From positions 1,116,001-1,180,000 of the forward strand of contig JALJCQ010000006.1 in NCBI GenBank assembly GCA_023091665.1: a DNA stretch of 64,000 bases, read 5' to 3'. The notes beneath the pieces are model-generated. The model did not search any database, was not told the DNA's origin, and worked only from the letters and a program-made list of their open reading frames with translations. This DNA is from Pythium myriotylum (lineage: Eukaryota > Oomycota > Peronosporomycetes > Pythiales > Pythiaceae). A program made the translations under genes and the position numbers. Each line of letters begins with the position of its first letter. The first letter of the stretch is position 1. Positions 29,456-39,172 of the stretch are shown one piece after another.

Positions 29456-29813
29456 TTACACCGTGCCGACTTGGTGGCGGACCAGCGCCTTGTATACACC
29501 GTTCGGCAGCTTAATGAGCTCGTCGTGCGTACCGGCTTCGACGATCTCGCCATCTTACGTGGTCGCGACCATGTCCGCGTTGCTGGTCGTCGATAATCGG
29601 TGGGCAACGATGATTGTTGTGCGCTTCTTGAGCTTGAGCAGTTTGTCCAGCGATGCCTGCACGATGCGTTCGCTCTCGTTATCCAGCGCACTCGTGGCTT
29701 CATCCAACAGCAACACTTCTGGATCGCGCAGGATCGCACGGGCGATGGCGATGCGCTGCTTCTGGCTGCCTGAGACCTGCGAGCCGCACGTGTCTCAAAG
29801 CCCTCAGGGAGGC
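29456..29813 (-). pseudogene. 3' fragment of an ABCB transporter (second nucleotide-binding domain)
   Basis: Read on the minus strand, this segment is a near copy of nucleotides 36555-36914 of the intact ABC transporter on the plus strand. It runs from the helical region before the signature through Walker B ([12 protein letters not shown]), the His loop and the final stop codon. About ten bases are missing upstream of the signature, which shifts the frame. The signature Gly-Gly is altered. A TAA replaces an Arg codon about 30 codons before the normal end. Nothing of the rest of the gene is nearby. It is inverted relative to the intact gene and about 3.2 kb upstream of it. Confidence 0.9.
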
Positions 29814-29821
29814 TTCGTTGC

Positions 29822-30294
29822 GTTTCGAAGTGAAGTTTATTGAGATCAACATAGTGATTCCTGCTACGTACGTGAAAAGCCTACGGTTGCTCAACGTGGT
29901 GATGAGCGAATGGCCATCACAGCGATAGGTCATTAGTAAGCAGATCGGAAACGCCGAAATGGCTGTTCCCGGCGGTGGGATGGAGAACCTCAACGCTGGC
30001 TTTTTTTTTTTTAGCGAATCCTGGAATGGCCATGGATCATGCCGAAGGACTTGCACAGACTTGGTAGAAGAGCTCAGATCTATTTCCATTCAACGAAGCG
30101 TTGCGCGCGTTCCAACGACCCTCTGCCCTTATCTTGGGTTCGCCACCGCCATAGGTCTGACAACTACCACTACATCGGCTCACGCTTTCCATATCCTTGG
30201 CGGTTCAAGCGAGAAGTAGTTAATGATTAGAGGACAAAGTTGAGTATTTTGCTCTATCTTTTAGGTCATCGATCGAGTCGTTGCTCCCTCCAAG
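29822..30294. other. Intergenic region
   Basis: No gene supported. A T(13) run begins at 30001. Confidence 0.5.
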
Positions 30295-31254
30295 TCATTC
30301 TTCTCGAATTTTAACGAGCACGCCTCCAGCCACAGTCCGAGTCGGAGATACTCCAACCACCAAGTGATGTTCTACACTGTTGCAAAATACTCCATCTCGG
30401 ATGGGTACTACCACCCAACGCGCAAGGTCCATGTTTGCAGCCTGAAACGCCGAGCGAATAGGTCCCAAAACCTTCGAACATAGACCTCGTTCCATCTTTG
30501 GCATCTTTGTCTGGGTTTCTCTTGCTTGAACTGTGCTGAAACCTGGCTGCTCTTCTTCACTTTCTGTTTCACAGTCCGTCTCGGATTCACTGTCGTCCCA
30601 ATCGCTGTCTTCCGCCTCTGGGTTTGGTGCGTGGCCAAACCAGCCCATGAGCGCATCTCTGTTGTCTAGTGAATGACGACGGTGAGTCATTGTGGACTTC
30701 ATCGCACAGTCTTCTATCCTGTCATCGCTGAGATTCCATGATAGGCATGGGATTGGAGGACTCTTCGAGCTGCTTGCATAGGCATCGCCAAGTCCTTTAC
30801 AGACGTCATTGAGCGAGTCCCGGACGTCAAGAATCGACTCGGCGGCTCGCGGTAGTTGGAGAATGAACGGCTCGACTCTGAGCGACACTCGATGGCCACT
30901 GTGCCACTTGTAACACATTGGGAGAATCCGCTGCTCCCACCATGACGCGATCGACATGGCACTCGCACATGCAAGGCCATCGAGGCACTGAGGAATTTCG
31001 GTTGGGAAGCATCCATTGGGCGAGAGCGATCTGCTCTGGAACACAACGTTCGTGACAGGAAACTGTTTGAGCAACATCTCGACGTTGCCAGCATCGTGGC
31101 GGAGAGTGCGACACGTTGCCAATAGCCGCGATGAGTCTGCAAGAGACAGGAACTTAAACAACCATAATCGGGTGATCTCGATATGAAGACACAACGGAGG
31201 GGACCTCGAAGTGGTGTACGGTGAGAGCAGCGAGGGTGTTGTCGAGGAGGTCAT
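30295..31254 (-). CDS. F-box-like protein, otherwise uncharacterised
   Basis: 319 aa from ATG 31254. An upstream in-frame ATG at 31422 would give 375 aa, but an Inr+FPR site at 31273-31290 lies between the two and favours 31254. Near the N-terminus, LWLFKFLSLADSSRLLATC followed by RTLRHD has the Leu/Phe, Ser-Arg-Leu, Cys-Arg pattern of an F-box. If so, the protein would be a substrate adaptor for an SCF ubiquitin ligase. The middle part is not recognised. A strongly acidic Glu/Asp/Ser stretch sits around residues 225-250. The C-terminal 60 residues look folded (ARWVVVPIRDGVF, EHHLVVGVSPTRT). The F-box call rests on one motif only. Confidence 0.6.
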   Translation of the reverse strand: MTSSTTPSLLSPYTTSRSPPLCLHIEITRLWLFKFLSLADSSRLLATCRTLRHDAGNVEMLLKQFPVTNVVFQSRSLSPNGCFPTEIPQCLDGLACASAMSIASWWEQRILPMCYKWHSGHRVSLRVEPFILQLPRAAESILDVRDSLNDVCKGLGDAYASSSKSPPIPCLSWNLSDDRIEDCAMKSTMTHRRHSLDNRDALMGWFGHAPNPEAEDSDWDDSESETDCETESEEEQPGFSTVQARETQTKMPKMERGLCSKVLGPIRSAFQAANMDLARWVVVPIRDGVFCNSVEHHLVVGVSPTRTVAGGVLVKIREE

Positions 31255-31272
31255 AGTGGGATCTCGTCCAAG

Positions 31273-31290
31273 CAAGATTAAAAATGAGAC
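31273..31290 (-). promoter_or_regulatory. Inr+FPR core promoter of the F-box-like gene
   Basis: On the minus strand GTCTCATTTTTAATCTTG matches Inr (CTCATTTT) followed by FPR (AATCTT). It lies 18 bp upstream of ATG 31254. Confidence 0.6.
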
Positions 31291-32222
31291 CGAGGATCGG
31301 GCCGACTCGGAACCAGTTGCACTAAGAATGGGACTGAGAAGAGATCCCAGTCGGCGTTCAGAGCCGACCCAAAGGCTTCTTTCTCCACGAATTTCTCCTT
31401 CGACTAGATTCACCGGATTCATTTCAGGGTTCTCATCTATTCACTTCTAGGATTGAAATTGTATGTGGCATAAAATTATGGACATTGTCTATAAATTGTG
31501 ACAGATCTGAGTGCCAGGATGAACCCACACGACGTTTGGCAATTTTTTCACTGAACAGTTATGAAGGACGCCGTGTGGGCCACTGTCGTGGCCTCAGGAG
31601 GTGATGAACCCATGACTCAGTCGGTTGCGTCACCTGAATGAACTGACTGCCTCGTAGCTGGCCAAAGCCACTTACTGATGCTGGGTGAGACCCGGGAGGT
31701 TGGTAGGCGGTCTGACTGATTGATTCGGAGCAAGCACAGCTTCGTATCGGCGCATCGACATGGCTACACTGTGCGCAGTTTGAATGACTCGTGAGACCGA
31801 TGTCTCGTCATTCTACATTTTCCGTGTGGCCTCGGGATTGTTGGTCCCAGTCCATTTCTTCTACTGTAGCGTGTTCTTTTCGAGCGCGTGTGGTGAACAC
31901 TGAACGAGGTTTCAGTGACTGTCAGTTTGGCCGTGGAACTGACTCGCAACCGCATCGACGGCCTGTCGCGAAGACGCGTGGCCGTTCGGCATACGAGAGC
32001 CTGGCGTGTGTCGGAGCACACCGACTACTGCCCTACGTCAAAAGCTCTATGCGCGAAGAACCTCGGATGAGGCACACCGACGAGATGACGCGATGCCATG
32101 TGAGCTCCAATTGTTTTGTGAGACTCTTCTGATCGAGCATTCTGAGTTGCTTGCGGTCCACATCGATTGGTCTTGAAGTGCACGCGACCATACTGAACCA
32201 TGGTGTAGAAGAGACTGCTCAG
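31291..32222. other. Intergenic region
   Basis: No gene supported. Several short frames on both strands lack similarity and codon structure. Confidence 0.45.
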
Positions 32223-32542
32223 TTCTCGATCGATCCCGATCCATGCAGGGCCCCAGACGGACAAGCGATTACCAACAAACCTTCCGGACGAGTCTCATCA
32301 TGATGAGTCTGCTTTGCAATGCTCATTTGCACCTGATTCTCGATCGATCCCGATCCATGCAGGACCCCAGACGGACAAGCGATTACCAACAAACCTTCCG
32401 AACGAGTCTCATCATGATGAGTCTGCTTTGCAATGCTCATTTGCACCTGATTCTCGATCGATCCCGATCCATGCAGGGCCCCAGACGGACAAGCGATTAC
32501 CAACAAACCTTCCGAACGAGTCTCATCATGATGAGTCTGCTT
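32223..32542. repeat. 114-bp tandem repeat, about 2.8 copies
   Basis: Copies begin at 32223, 32337 and 32451; the third stops at about 32542. They are almost identical. Each begins TTCTCGATCGATCCCGATCC and includes a perfect 14-bp palindrome, CTCATCATGATGAG, at 32294, 32408 and 32522. Since 114 is a multiple of three, open frames persist on both strands and repeat a 38-residue unit. I do not regard these as genes. Confidence 0.97.
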
Positions 32543-32992
32543 CCCAACGCAACAGATCTTGGCCAGTCGCCCAGTCTCGCGGGAGATCACGACAGCCTTC
32601 GTCGACAGACTCAAGACATCCCATGCAGATTGGTCGCTCGGGAGAGCACTGATCAACAGCCACAGCCACCGCCATTCTCGCCAGTGGCCGCATGAGTCCA
32701 AGCCTCGACGAGTGACCAAGCCGTTCGGTGACCTGAACGACCTACACCTTCAGTGGGAGAAGGCGTCAGTGTGGTCATCGCTCGATTGCCGCTGGTCGAT
32801 TGGTCTCATCAAAAAGACTGGCGTAAACCGTCTCCTTCACCTCTGTCTCAGTAGGTGTGTCTCCTTCGGGACCTTATATACTAGATTAACGTCCTGCATG
32901 GACGATGAGCTCCCCCTGCCTCGAGAGACTCATCGTGACTCGCCGTCAAGAGCCCATGGATCAGGCGGTGCTCATGGCGACGGCCCGCGACG
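32543..32992. other. Upstream region of the ABC transporter
   Basis: About 450 bp between the tandem repeat and the ABC core promoter. No gene supported. Confidence 0.5.
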
Positions 32993-33008
32993 ACCATTCC
33001 ACGATTCG
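32993..33008 (+). promoter_or_regulatory. Inr+FPR core promoter of the ABC transporter
   Basis: ACCATTCCACGATTCG fits Inr followed by an FPR-like CGATTCG. It lies 18 bp before the ATG at 33027. Confidence 0.55.
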
Positions 33009-33026
33009 CTCTGAGCCTCGCGCGCC

Positions 33027-36000
33027 ATGCCGCCCCCGCTGTCGCCCAAGGCGTCCCACGACTACGTGGCGCTGCAGTCGCCGGCCGCCAGGCAGGACCC
33101 CGTCGGACCCAAGGACGCGGCGCCGGCCAAGCACCTCACGACCGACGGCTCGCTCGTGCCCTTCTCCCAGCTCTTCCGCTACGCCGACCGCACTGACTAT
33201 GCACTCGTGTTCGTCGGCACGCTGAGCGCCTTGCTGCTCGGCATCTCGCAGCCCGTGGAGATCATCTTCTTCGGCGACTTCGTCTCGTCTTTCAACGCGC
33301 AGACCGCCAAGACCGACCGTAGCGCCTTCCTCGATGGCGTCTACGATGTCGCGCTCAAGTACATGGTGCTCGGTATCGTTGTGCTTTTCATGTCGGCGTT
33401 CCAGGTCTGCTGCTGGACCATCACAGCCTCTCGTCAGGCCAAACGCATCCGCGCGGCGTACGTCGGCGCCATTCTCCAACAGGAGATCGGCTGGTTCGAC
33501 GTCAACGAGCCCGGACAGCTCTCGACGCGGGTCGCTGACCTCACCGTGACCATCCAGGACGGCATGGGCCGCAAGGTCGCCGACGTGATCCAGTTCAGCT
33601 CCATGATGATCGGCGGCGTGATCATCGGTGTCATTAAGGGCTGGGAGCTTGCGCTCGTGCTGCTCGCCTTCACGCCCTTCATCGCGCTCGCCGCGTACGT
33701 GTCTATGAAGGTGCTCTCGACGTCGGCGCAAGAGGCCATTGAAGCTTATAGCGAGGCCGGCTCGGTTGCGCAGGAGTCGCTCGGTAATATCCGCACGGTC
33801 CACATGTTGAACTCGATCGGCCACTTTGTGCGCAAGTATGAGGCAGCGCTCACGACGTCGGTCAAGTCGGGAATCAAGAAAGGTTTCTCGGTCGGCTGGG
33901 GCACTGGCCTCACCTTCTTCATCATCTTCTGCACTTACGCCTGTGGCATGTTCTACGGCGCACTCAAGGTCGTCAACGACCGTCGCGATGGTTGCCAGGG
34001 CAACGGGTGCTACGACGGCGGCCGTGTGCTCACGGTTTTCTTCAGTGTGACCATGGGCGCCATCGCACTCGGCCAGGCTGGCCCTAGTGTCGAGGCCATC
34101 TTTGGCGCACGCGCCGCGGCCTTTGATGTGTTTGCTGTCATCGATCGCAAGCCGGCGATCGATCCACTGAGTGAAGATGGCCGAAAACTCGCGAGCGTCG
34201 CCGGCAAGATCGAGATCGAGAGCGTCACGTTCGCGTACCCATCGCGACCCGACTCGAAGGTGTGCAGCAACTACTCGCTGACGATCGAGCCGGGCCAGAC
34301 CGTAGCACTGGTGGGTCCGAGCGGCAGCGGCAAGAGCACGGTCGTGTCCCTGCTGGAGCGGTTCTACGACCCACTCAGTGGCTGCGTCAAGCTCGATGGC
34401 GTCGATGTGCGCGAGCTCAACGTCAAGTGGCTGCGCCAGCAGATCGGGCTCGTGGGCCAGGAACCGGCGTTGTTCGCGACGTCCATCATGGAAAACATTC
34501 GCCACGGTAGTCCTGGCGCCTCCGACGAAGAAGTCATTGAGGCCGCCAAAATGGCCAACGCTTACACGTTCATCATGGAGTTTCCTCAAGGCTTCCAGAC
34601 TGAGGTGGGAGAACGCGGCGCGCAGTTGTCCGGCGGACAGAAACAACGCATTGCCATCGCGCGTGCGATCATCAAGAACCCATCTATTCTCCTGCTCGAC
34701 GAGGCCACGAGTGCACTGGACACGGAGAGCGAGCGCGTCGTTCAAGCCTCGCTGGACCGCTTGCTGGAGTCTTCGAACCGCACGACCATCGTTGTCGCCC
34801 ATCGCCTCTCAACCATCCGCAATGCCGACAAGATCGCCGTCCATAGTGGTGGAGCCATCGTGGAGCTCGGATCCCATGACGAGCTCATGCAGATTGAGGA
34901 TGGCAAGTACCGTCTCCTCGTCGAGGCTCAAGAACGCAAGAAGGTGGAGCATGTTGACGAAACTGGTGAAGATGCATTGACGGAATCGAAGCCAGAGCGT
35001 GTTAAGTCAGCTGTGTCGGTCTCTTCGAACTCATTCCAACGCGACGCGCGCATGTCGACGTCTCGCATGAGCAAGGTGAGTCTCCTGAAGAAGGCAGACG
35101 ACGTCGAGTCCAGCACGAGCTCAGACGACGTGGTCAAGGTGCCAAGAGGATCTATGCGCCGCATCTGGAAGATGACGTTGGAGGACTGGCGCTACTTGCT
35201 GCTTGGCAGCGGTGGTGCCGTCGTAAATGCTTCGCTGTTCCCGATCTGGGGAGTGCTTCTTACCAAGATCACCGTGCTCTTCTTCAAGACGAACCTGTCG
35301 CGTGGCGAAGTCCTGGAGCAGGCGCGTTACTGGTCGCTCGGTTTTGTTGGCATCGGCATTTTGTTTGGCGCCTCAGTTACGCTCCAGCAGTACGGGTTCG
35401 CGGTCGCTGCGCAACGACTCGTGGCCCGGGTACGCCTGACGACGTACAAGGCGATGCTCCAGCAAGAAGTTGGATGGTTTGATCTGGATGAGAACTCGTC
35501 TGGCGCGCTCGTGGCTCGCCTCGCAACCGACACAAGTACGCTCCAGTCGATCACGTCAGACACGCTAAATCGCGGCCTAGTCAACGTGACCACTATCCTC
35601 ATCTCGCTCATCATTGCATTCTCCTACAGCTGGCAGATGACACTTCTCATCCTAGCCTTTTCCCCGATCCTCATTTTCGCATCCATCATGCAAGAAGCGG
35701 CGTTCAACGGCACGATGAACACAAAGGAGAACAATGACGCTGACAATGCCGCCGGTAACTTGCTCTCTGAGTCTATCGGGTCGATCCGCACTGTAACTTC
35801 GTTCGGCATGGAGCAATCGGTCAAGACGTCTTACATGGGCTACCTCACCGTGTCTGATGCCTCAGATCGCAAAGTTGGGGTAATTAGCGGCATCACTTTT
35901 GGTGTCTCGCAAGGCACAATGTGGCTCACGATGGCTTTTCAGCTCTGGCTCGGTGGTAAATGGGTCGCCAACGGCACGATCTCGTTCGAGAGCCTTTTCA

Positions 36001-36914
36001 TGGTTCAGAACGTCATCATGATGTGCATGTTCTCGATCGGTATGGCCATGCAGAATCTGACCGATAGTGCCAAGGCTAAGAAGGCAGTTGGTCAGATCCT
36101 CGCGGTGATAGATCGAACGCCGGCGATCGACTCCATGTCGACGAACGGTGCCGTGCCGAACTCGGTCCATGGAGACATCGTCTTCAAGAACGTGCAGTTC
36201 ACCTACCCGTCTCGACCGGACGCCCAGGTGTACAAGGACTACAACCTCACAATTCGCTCGGGACAAACCGTGGCGCTCGTGGGTGCGAGCGGCAGCGGCA
36301 AGAGCACAGCGATATCTCTTCTTGAGCGCTTCTACGATCCCGCAGGCGGCAGCGTCACGCTTGACGGTAAGGACTTACGCACGCTGCAGCTCCCGTGGCT
36401 TCGTGAGCGCATCTCGCTAGTGAGCCAAGAGCCTGTCCTATTCGGTGGCTCGATCGCCGATAACATCGCTCTCGGTAAGCCTGGTGCCACAAGAGAGGAG
36501 GTCCTCGAGGCCGCGAAGAGCTCCAACGCGTTCGACTTCATCTCCAACTTCCCTGAGGGTTTTGAGACACGTGTTGGTGACCGCGGCACGCAGGTCTCAG
36601 GCGGCCAGAAGCAGCGCATCGCGATCGCCCGTGCGATCTTGCGCGATCCAGAAGTGTTGCTGTTGGATGAAGCCACGAGTGCGCTGGATAACGAGAGCGA
36701 ACGCATCGTGCAGGCATCGCTGGACAAACTGCTCACGCTCAAGAAGCGCACAACAATCATCGTAGCCCACCGACTGTCGACGATCCGCAACGCGGACATG
36801 ATCGCAGTCACGCGCGATGGCGAGATCGTCGAGGTCGGTACACACGACGAGCTCATTAAGCTGCCGAATGGCGTATACAAGGCGCTGGTCGGCCACCAAG
36901 TTGGCACCATGTAA
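33027..36914 (+). CDS. Full-size ABCB (multidrug-resistance/P-glycoprotein type) transporter
   Basis: 1,295 aa, single exon, in the usual size range for full ABCB exporters. It has two transmembrane-domain plus nucleotide-binding-domain halves. Half one: helices from about residue 60 to 360, Walker A GPSGSGKST near 430, signature LSGGQKQR near 533, Walker [13 protein letters not shown], His loop AHRLSTIRNAD. A polar Ser/Lys/Glu-rich linker spans about 635-705. Half two: helices from about 720 to 1010, Walker A GASGSGKST near 1085, signature VSGGQKQR near 1189, Walker [13 protein letters not shown], His loop AHRLSTIRNAD. Both ATP sites keep the catalytic Glu after Walker B, so both look active. 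It should export hydrophobic compounds across the plasma or vacuolar membrane; the substrate is unknown. A broken copy of its 3' end lies inverted at 29456-29813. Confidence 0.96.
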   Translation: MPPPLSPKASHDYVALQSPAARQDPVGPKDAAPAKHLTTDGSLVPFSQLFRYADRTDYALVFVGTLSALLLGISQPVEIIFFGDFVSSFNAQTAKTDRSAFLDGVYDVALKYMVLGIVVLFMSAFQVCCWTITASRQAKRIRAAYVGAILQQEIGWFDVNEPGQLSTRVADLTVTIQDGMGRKVADVIQFSSMMIGGVIIGVIKGWELALVLLAFTPFIALAAYVSMKVLSTSAQEAIEAYSEAGSVAQESLGNIRTVHMLNSIGHFVRKYEAALTTSVKSGIKKGFSVGWGTGLTFFIIFCTYACGMFYGALKVVNDRRDGCQGNGCYDGGRVLTVFFSVTMGAIALGQAGPSVEAIFGARAAAFDVFAVIDRKPAIDPLSEDGRKLASVAGKIEIESVTFAYPSRPDSKVCSNYSLTIEPGQTVALVGPSGSGKSTVVSLLERFYDPLSGCVKLDGVDVRELNVKWLRQQIGLVGQEPALFATSIMENIRHGSPGASDEEVIEAAKMANAYTFIMEFPQGFQTEVGERGAQLSGGQKQRIAIARAIIKNPSILLLDEATSALDTESERVVQASLDRLLESSNRTTIVVAHRLSTIRNADKIAVHSGGAIVELGSHDELMQIEDGKYRLLVEAQERKKVEHVDETGEDALTESKPERVKSAVSVSSNSFQRDARMSTSRMSKVSLLKKADDVESSTSSDDVVKVPRGSMRRIWKMTLEDWRYLLLGSGGAVVNASLFPIWGVLLTKITVLFFKTNLSRGEVLEQARYWSLGFVGIGILFGASVTLQQYGFAVAAQRLVARVRLTTYKAMLQQEVGWFDLDENSSGALVARLATDTSTLQSITSDTLNRGLVNVTTILISLIIAFSYSWQMTLLILAFSPILIFASIMQEAAFNGTMNTKENNDADNAAGNLLSESIGSIRTVTSFGMEQSVKTSYMGYLTVSDASDRKVGVISGITFGVSQGTMWLTMAFQLWLGGKWVANGTISFESLFMVQNVIMMCMFSIGMAMQNLTDSAKAKKAVGQILAVIDRTPAIDSMSTNGAVPNSVHGDIVFKNVQFTYPSRPDAQVYKDYNLTIRSGQTVALVGASGSGKSTAISLLERFYDPAGGSVTLDGKDLRTLQLPWLRERISLVSQEPVLFGGSIADNIALGKPGATREEVLEAAKSSNAFDFISNFPEGFETRVGDRGTQVSGGQKQRIAIARAILRDPEVLLLDEATSALDNESERIVQASLDKLLTLKKRTTIIVAHRLSTIRNADMIAVTRDGEIVEVGTHDELIKLPNGVYKALVGHQVGTM

Positions 36915-37295
36915 TGCGCTTACTCGGATACATAGGAGGTAAATGAGGCTATTATCAGCTCGCGTTGAACACAAACTACCGAACTACAACAACAATAACA
37001 ACCACTACTACGCAGATTGCCTTCCTCTGCGCTCGTGTCGAGCAAGCAGTCGAACGCCAATGTTTATGACTGTGACGAACCGAGCTAGTTGCAACTTCAC
37101 AGGCCGCCAGCTGCGAGGAGAGAGATTCACGGACAACGTAGCCCCCGAGTGCTGGCGTCGTTTCCCTTTACATGGATGCACGAATAGCATTGAGTCACTG
37201 CGAGAGATGGTCCACTGCCGTCACGAATCGCAACAGTCACCGAGCACGACGCGACAACGAGTGTCAGTGCAGCCTGTACCATCCCATCCTGGTAG
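36915..37295. other. Intergenic region before the retrotransposon
   Basis: 3' flank of the ABC transporter, with an AAC/ACT-rich stretch at about 36975-37015. No gene supported. Confidence 0.5.
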
Positions 37296-37300
37296 GTTCT
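37296..37300. repeat. Target-site duplication, left copy
   Basis: GTTCT directly before the 5' LTR is repeated as GTTCT directly after the 3' LTR at 44083-44087, the 5-bp duplication expected for a Ty1/copia integrase. Confidence 0.9.
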
Positions 37301-37584
37301 TGTTGATGATGTATCAGTGTGTCACAATTTATCCTCTCCTAAAACCTATATCTGGTGTTCTTCTATCTATACCAAAACCTATTATTTCTGATTGATATTA
37401 CTACTGGAGGGATAGGTGTGGACTCCTATTCAGTTCTCCTCGTACCGCTCCCCTAGAATCATGGACTCTTAATGAGCCCCTGTCCTCTCTTCGCTCTCTC
37501 TCCCTCTTTCCTCTCTACTCTCTAAATACACTTCTCGTTTTACTCCCTTCTGCTCAAGTCAATCGCTCCCTAGTACCTTTAACA
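37301..37584 (+). repeat. 5' LTR, 284 bp
   Basis: Begins TGTTGATGATG and ends CTTTAACA, i.e. TG...CA. It is the same length as the 3' LTR and differs at two positions, both transitions. The 3' half is a long pyrimidine (CTCT) tract. Confidence 0.97.
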
Positions 37585-37600
37585 GGTTATGAGCCCAACG
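37585..37600 (+). other. Primer-binding site, internal tRNA-Met type
   Basis: GGTTATGAGCCCAACG directly follows the LTR. It is complementary to the anticodon arm (CUCAUAAC loop) of initiator tRNA-Met rather than to the tRNA 3' end. Priming by a 5' half of tRNA-iMet is known for Drosophila copia. Confidence 0.75.
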
Positions 37601-38134
37601 CAAGCCGCCCTCAACCTCGACTTTCCCCGCCTCGTCGGTGCGAAGAACTACCCAGTCTGGAAGACTCGGGTTGAAGCCTCTCTCGACGGCAAGGGCCTAC
37701 GTAGCTTCATCAAGACTCCCAACTATCAAGGCGAGTCGGACGACGACGAGTCGGATGTCGAGTCCGATGTCGAAGACCTCAACCCAGCCGCACACGGGCC
37801 GGTTGAGGCACCCACTCAAGCCGAGCTTGACGAAGCCGCCATCCACGAAGACGACTTCGACATGGATGTCGACGACCAAGATGACGACGGTGTCAGCAGC
37901 GTGGGAGATGAGACTACGTCTCTCCTCAGTGAGATCCCCATGCCTGCAACACTCGCCAGACCCACCAAGAAGAAGACGAAGAGCAAGCTCTCGCCTAAGG
38001 AGATCAGACGAGGACGTCGCCTGACACGTGCGTTCCTCATCAAGACGATTGACGACACACATGCGCTCTCAGTCTGTCTGATCGAGTCGCCTTACGAGAT
38101 CTTCCAGCGATTGTGCAAGATGTATGTGTGGTAA
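37589..38134 (+). pseudogene. gag, 5' part, interrupted by an insertion
   Basis: Starts at ATG 37589, four bases after the LTR and inside the primer-binding site. It opens with FPRLVGAKNYPVWKTRVEAS, the typical copia gag N-terminus. An acidic Asp/Glu stretch follows, then a basic segment and a helical segment. The gag sequence stops at codon GTG 38126-38128. The frame then runs two codons into foreign DNA and ends at TAA 38132. The matching continuation begins at 39173. Confidence 0.9.
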
Positions 38135-39168
38135 AGCGGCTGGGTCTTGGGCAAAGATATCGAGATCCCACATGCCCTCTAACTATTCTGGAACGGCCCA
38201 GATGAGAGAGATACCTGTAGGCTAACCGATATTAGTACGTTCGCGGGGGTGGCGACCGTTCTGTACCGGTATCAACGGTACAGCCGGTCATAACCGGTAT
38301 TTCTGATCCCTGTAGCCGATTGGCTAAAATGGGCTGCCGATCAGACCCGATCTGAGTCTGTGTCTCGTCCAATTGTAAGGGGCGTAATCAGTGTCAGATG
38401 GGTAGAATCAGGCCAGGAGTTCAGTAGGGATAGTGGGTGATAGAGTCAGCAGGGAGCCGGTCTGAAGCCGGTTCCGAACTTAGGCAGCCAAACTTAGCGT
38501 AGATTCGCACTTGGAATAGCCGGTAACGGCCAAGGTAATGGACTTCCATTTTCACCGTCAAGTCCGCAAGCAAGCCGCAAGACTTGGCGAGGAACGTCGA
38601 CACCAAGGCTCGCCGTCACCAACAGGAGGTGACGTTAAAGAAGACCCGGTGGACTCTGGCTGTTGTAGCCGGAAGAAGCCGAAGAACCGCTCAAGGAGCA
38701 GCCGATTTGAAGCGCTGGGGCAAGTCTGCCAGCGGCGTCGGCTGCGCAAGTCAAGGAAAGGTCGTGTGCGCCGGTGGGATTGTCCCCCCGCCACGATCCA
38801 AGGAGTGCTACGTCCTCTGGCGTCTCTACGCCAGGCGAATACGCCCAAGGAAGCCGCAGCCCGGTCCCACCGGCTGCGCACAAGTGCACCGAGCCCCTGC
38901 GTGTTGAGCAGGTGTGTTTCTCGGCCCGTACGACCCCTCCGACCAGTTTTGCTAGACGGTCTCCTAGCGGGCTACAGTTGTCGGACCCCCAGAGGCTTCA
39001 CGACCCTCTGGTTCCCTCCCCGACTTTCGGCGGCAGACATCAGCCCACGGTTCACCCCCGCAGCGACTTCACGTGGGGTGTAACGCCTGTGGTTACCACC
39101 CAGCTCCAAGAATCTGAAGGCCTGTTGGTGAGGGGTCAGCGGTCACGAGCAGTCGCTGTGCTGTGATT
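38129..39168. mobile_element. About 1.04-kb insertion in gag, unclassified
   Basis: Bounded by TGTG on both sides (38125-38128 and 39169-39172), which looks like a 4-bp target duplication. Removing one TGTG plus this segment restores the gag register. The ends are not terminal inverted repeats and are not TG...CA. Inside there are several ACCGG/CCGGT motifs (38265-38300). The first 45 bp loosely resemble tRNA D-arm and T-arm boxes (GGTAAAGCGGCTGG, ATATCGAGATCCC), but the spacing is too short for a tRNA. Frames of 181 and 107 codons (38538-39083, 38584-38907) show no known domain. It may be a non-autonomous element or a captured host sequence. Confidence 0.75.
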
Positions 39169-39172
39169 TGTG

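Noticed and set aside
32219..32719. Repeat-protein-like frames on both strands (150 and 166 codons)
   Set aside because: Produced by a 114-bp tandem repeat whose length is a multiple of three; both strands are open equally, which argues against coding.
32961..34802. 613-codon minus-strand frame opposite the ABC transporter
   Set aside because: It is antisense to a clear ABCB gene and arises from GC-rich third positions. It has His/Arg/Asp/Glu-rich composition and no domain.
38129..38175. tRNA-like boxes at the start of the gag insertion
   Set aside because: A-box-like and B-box-like strings are about 9 bp too close for a tRNA and cannot be folded into a cloverleaf by eye; mentioned only as a hint.
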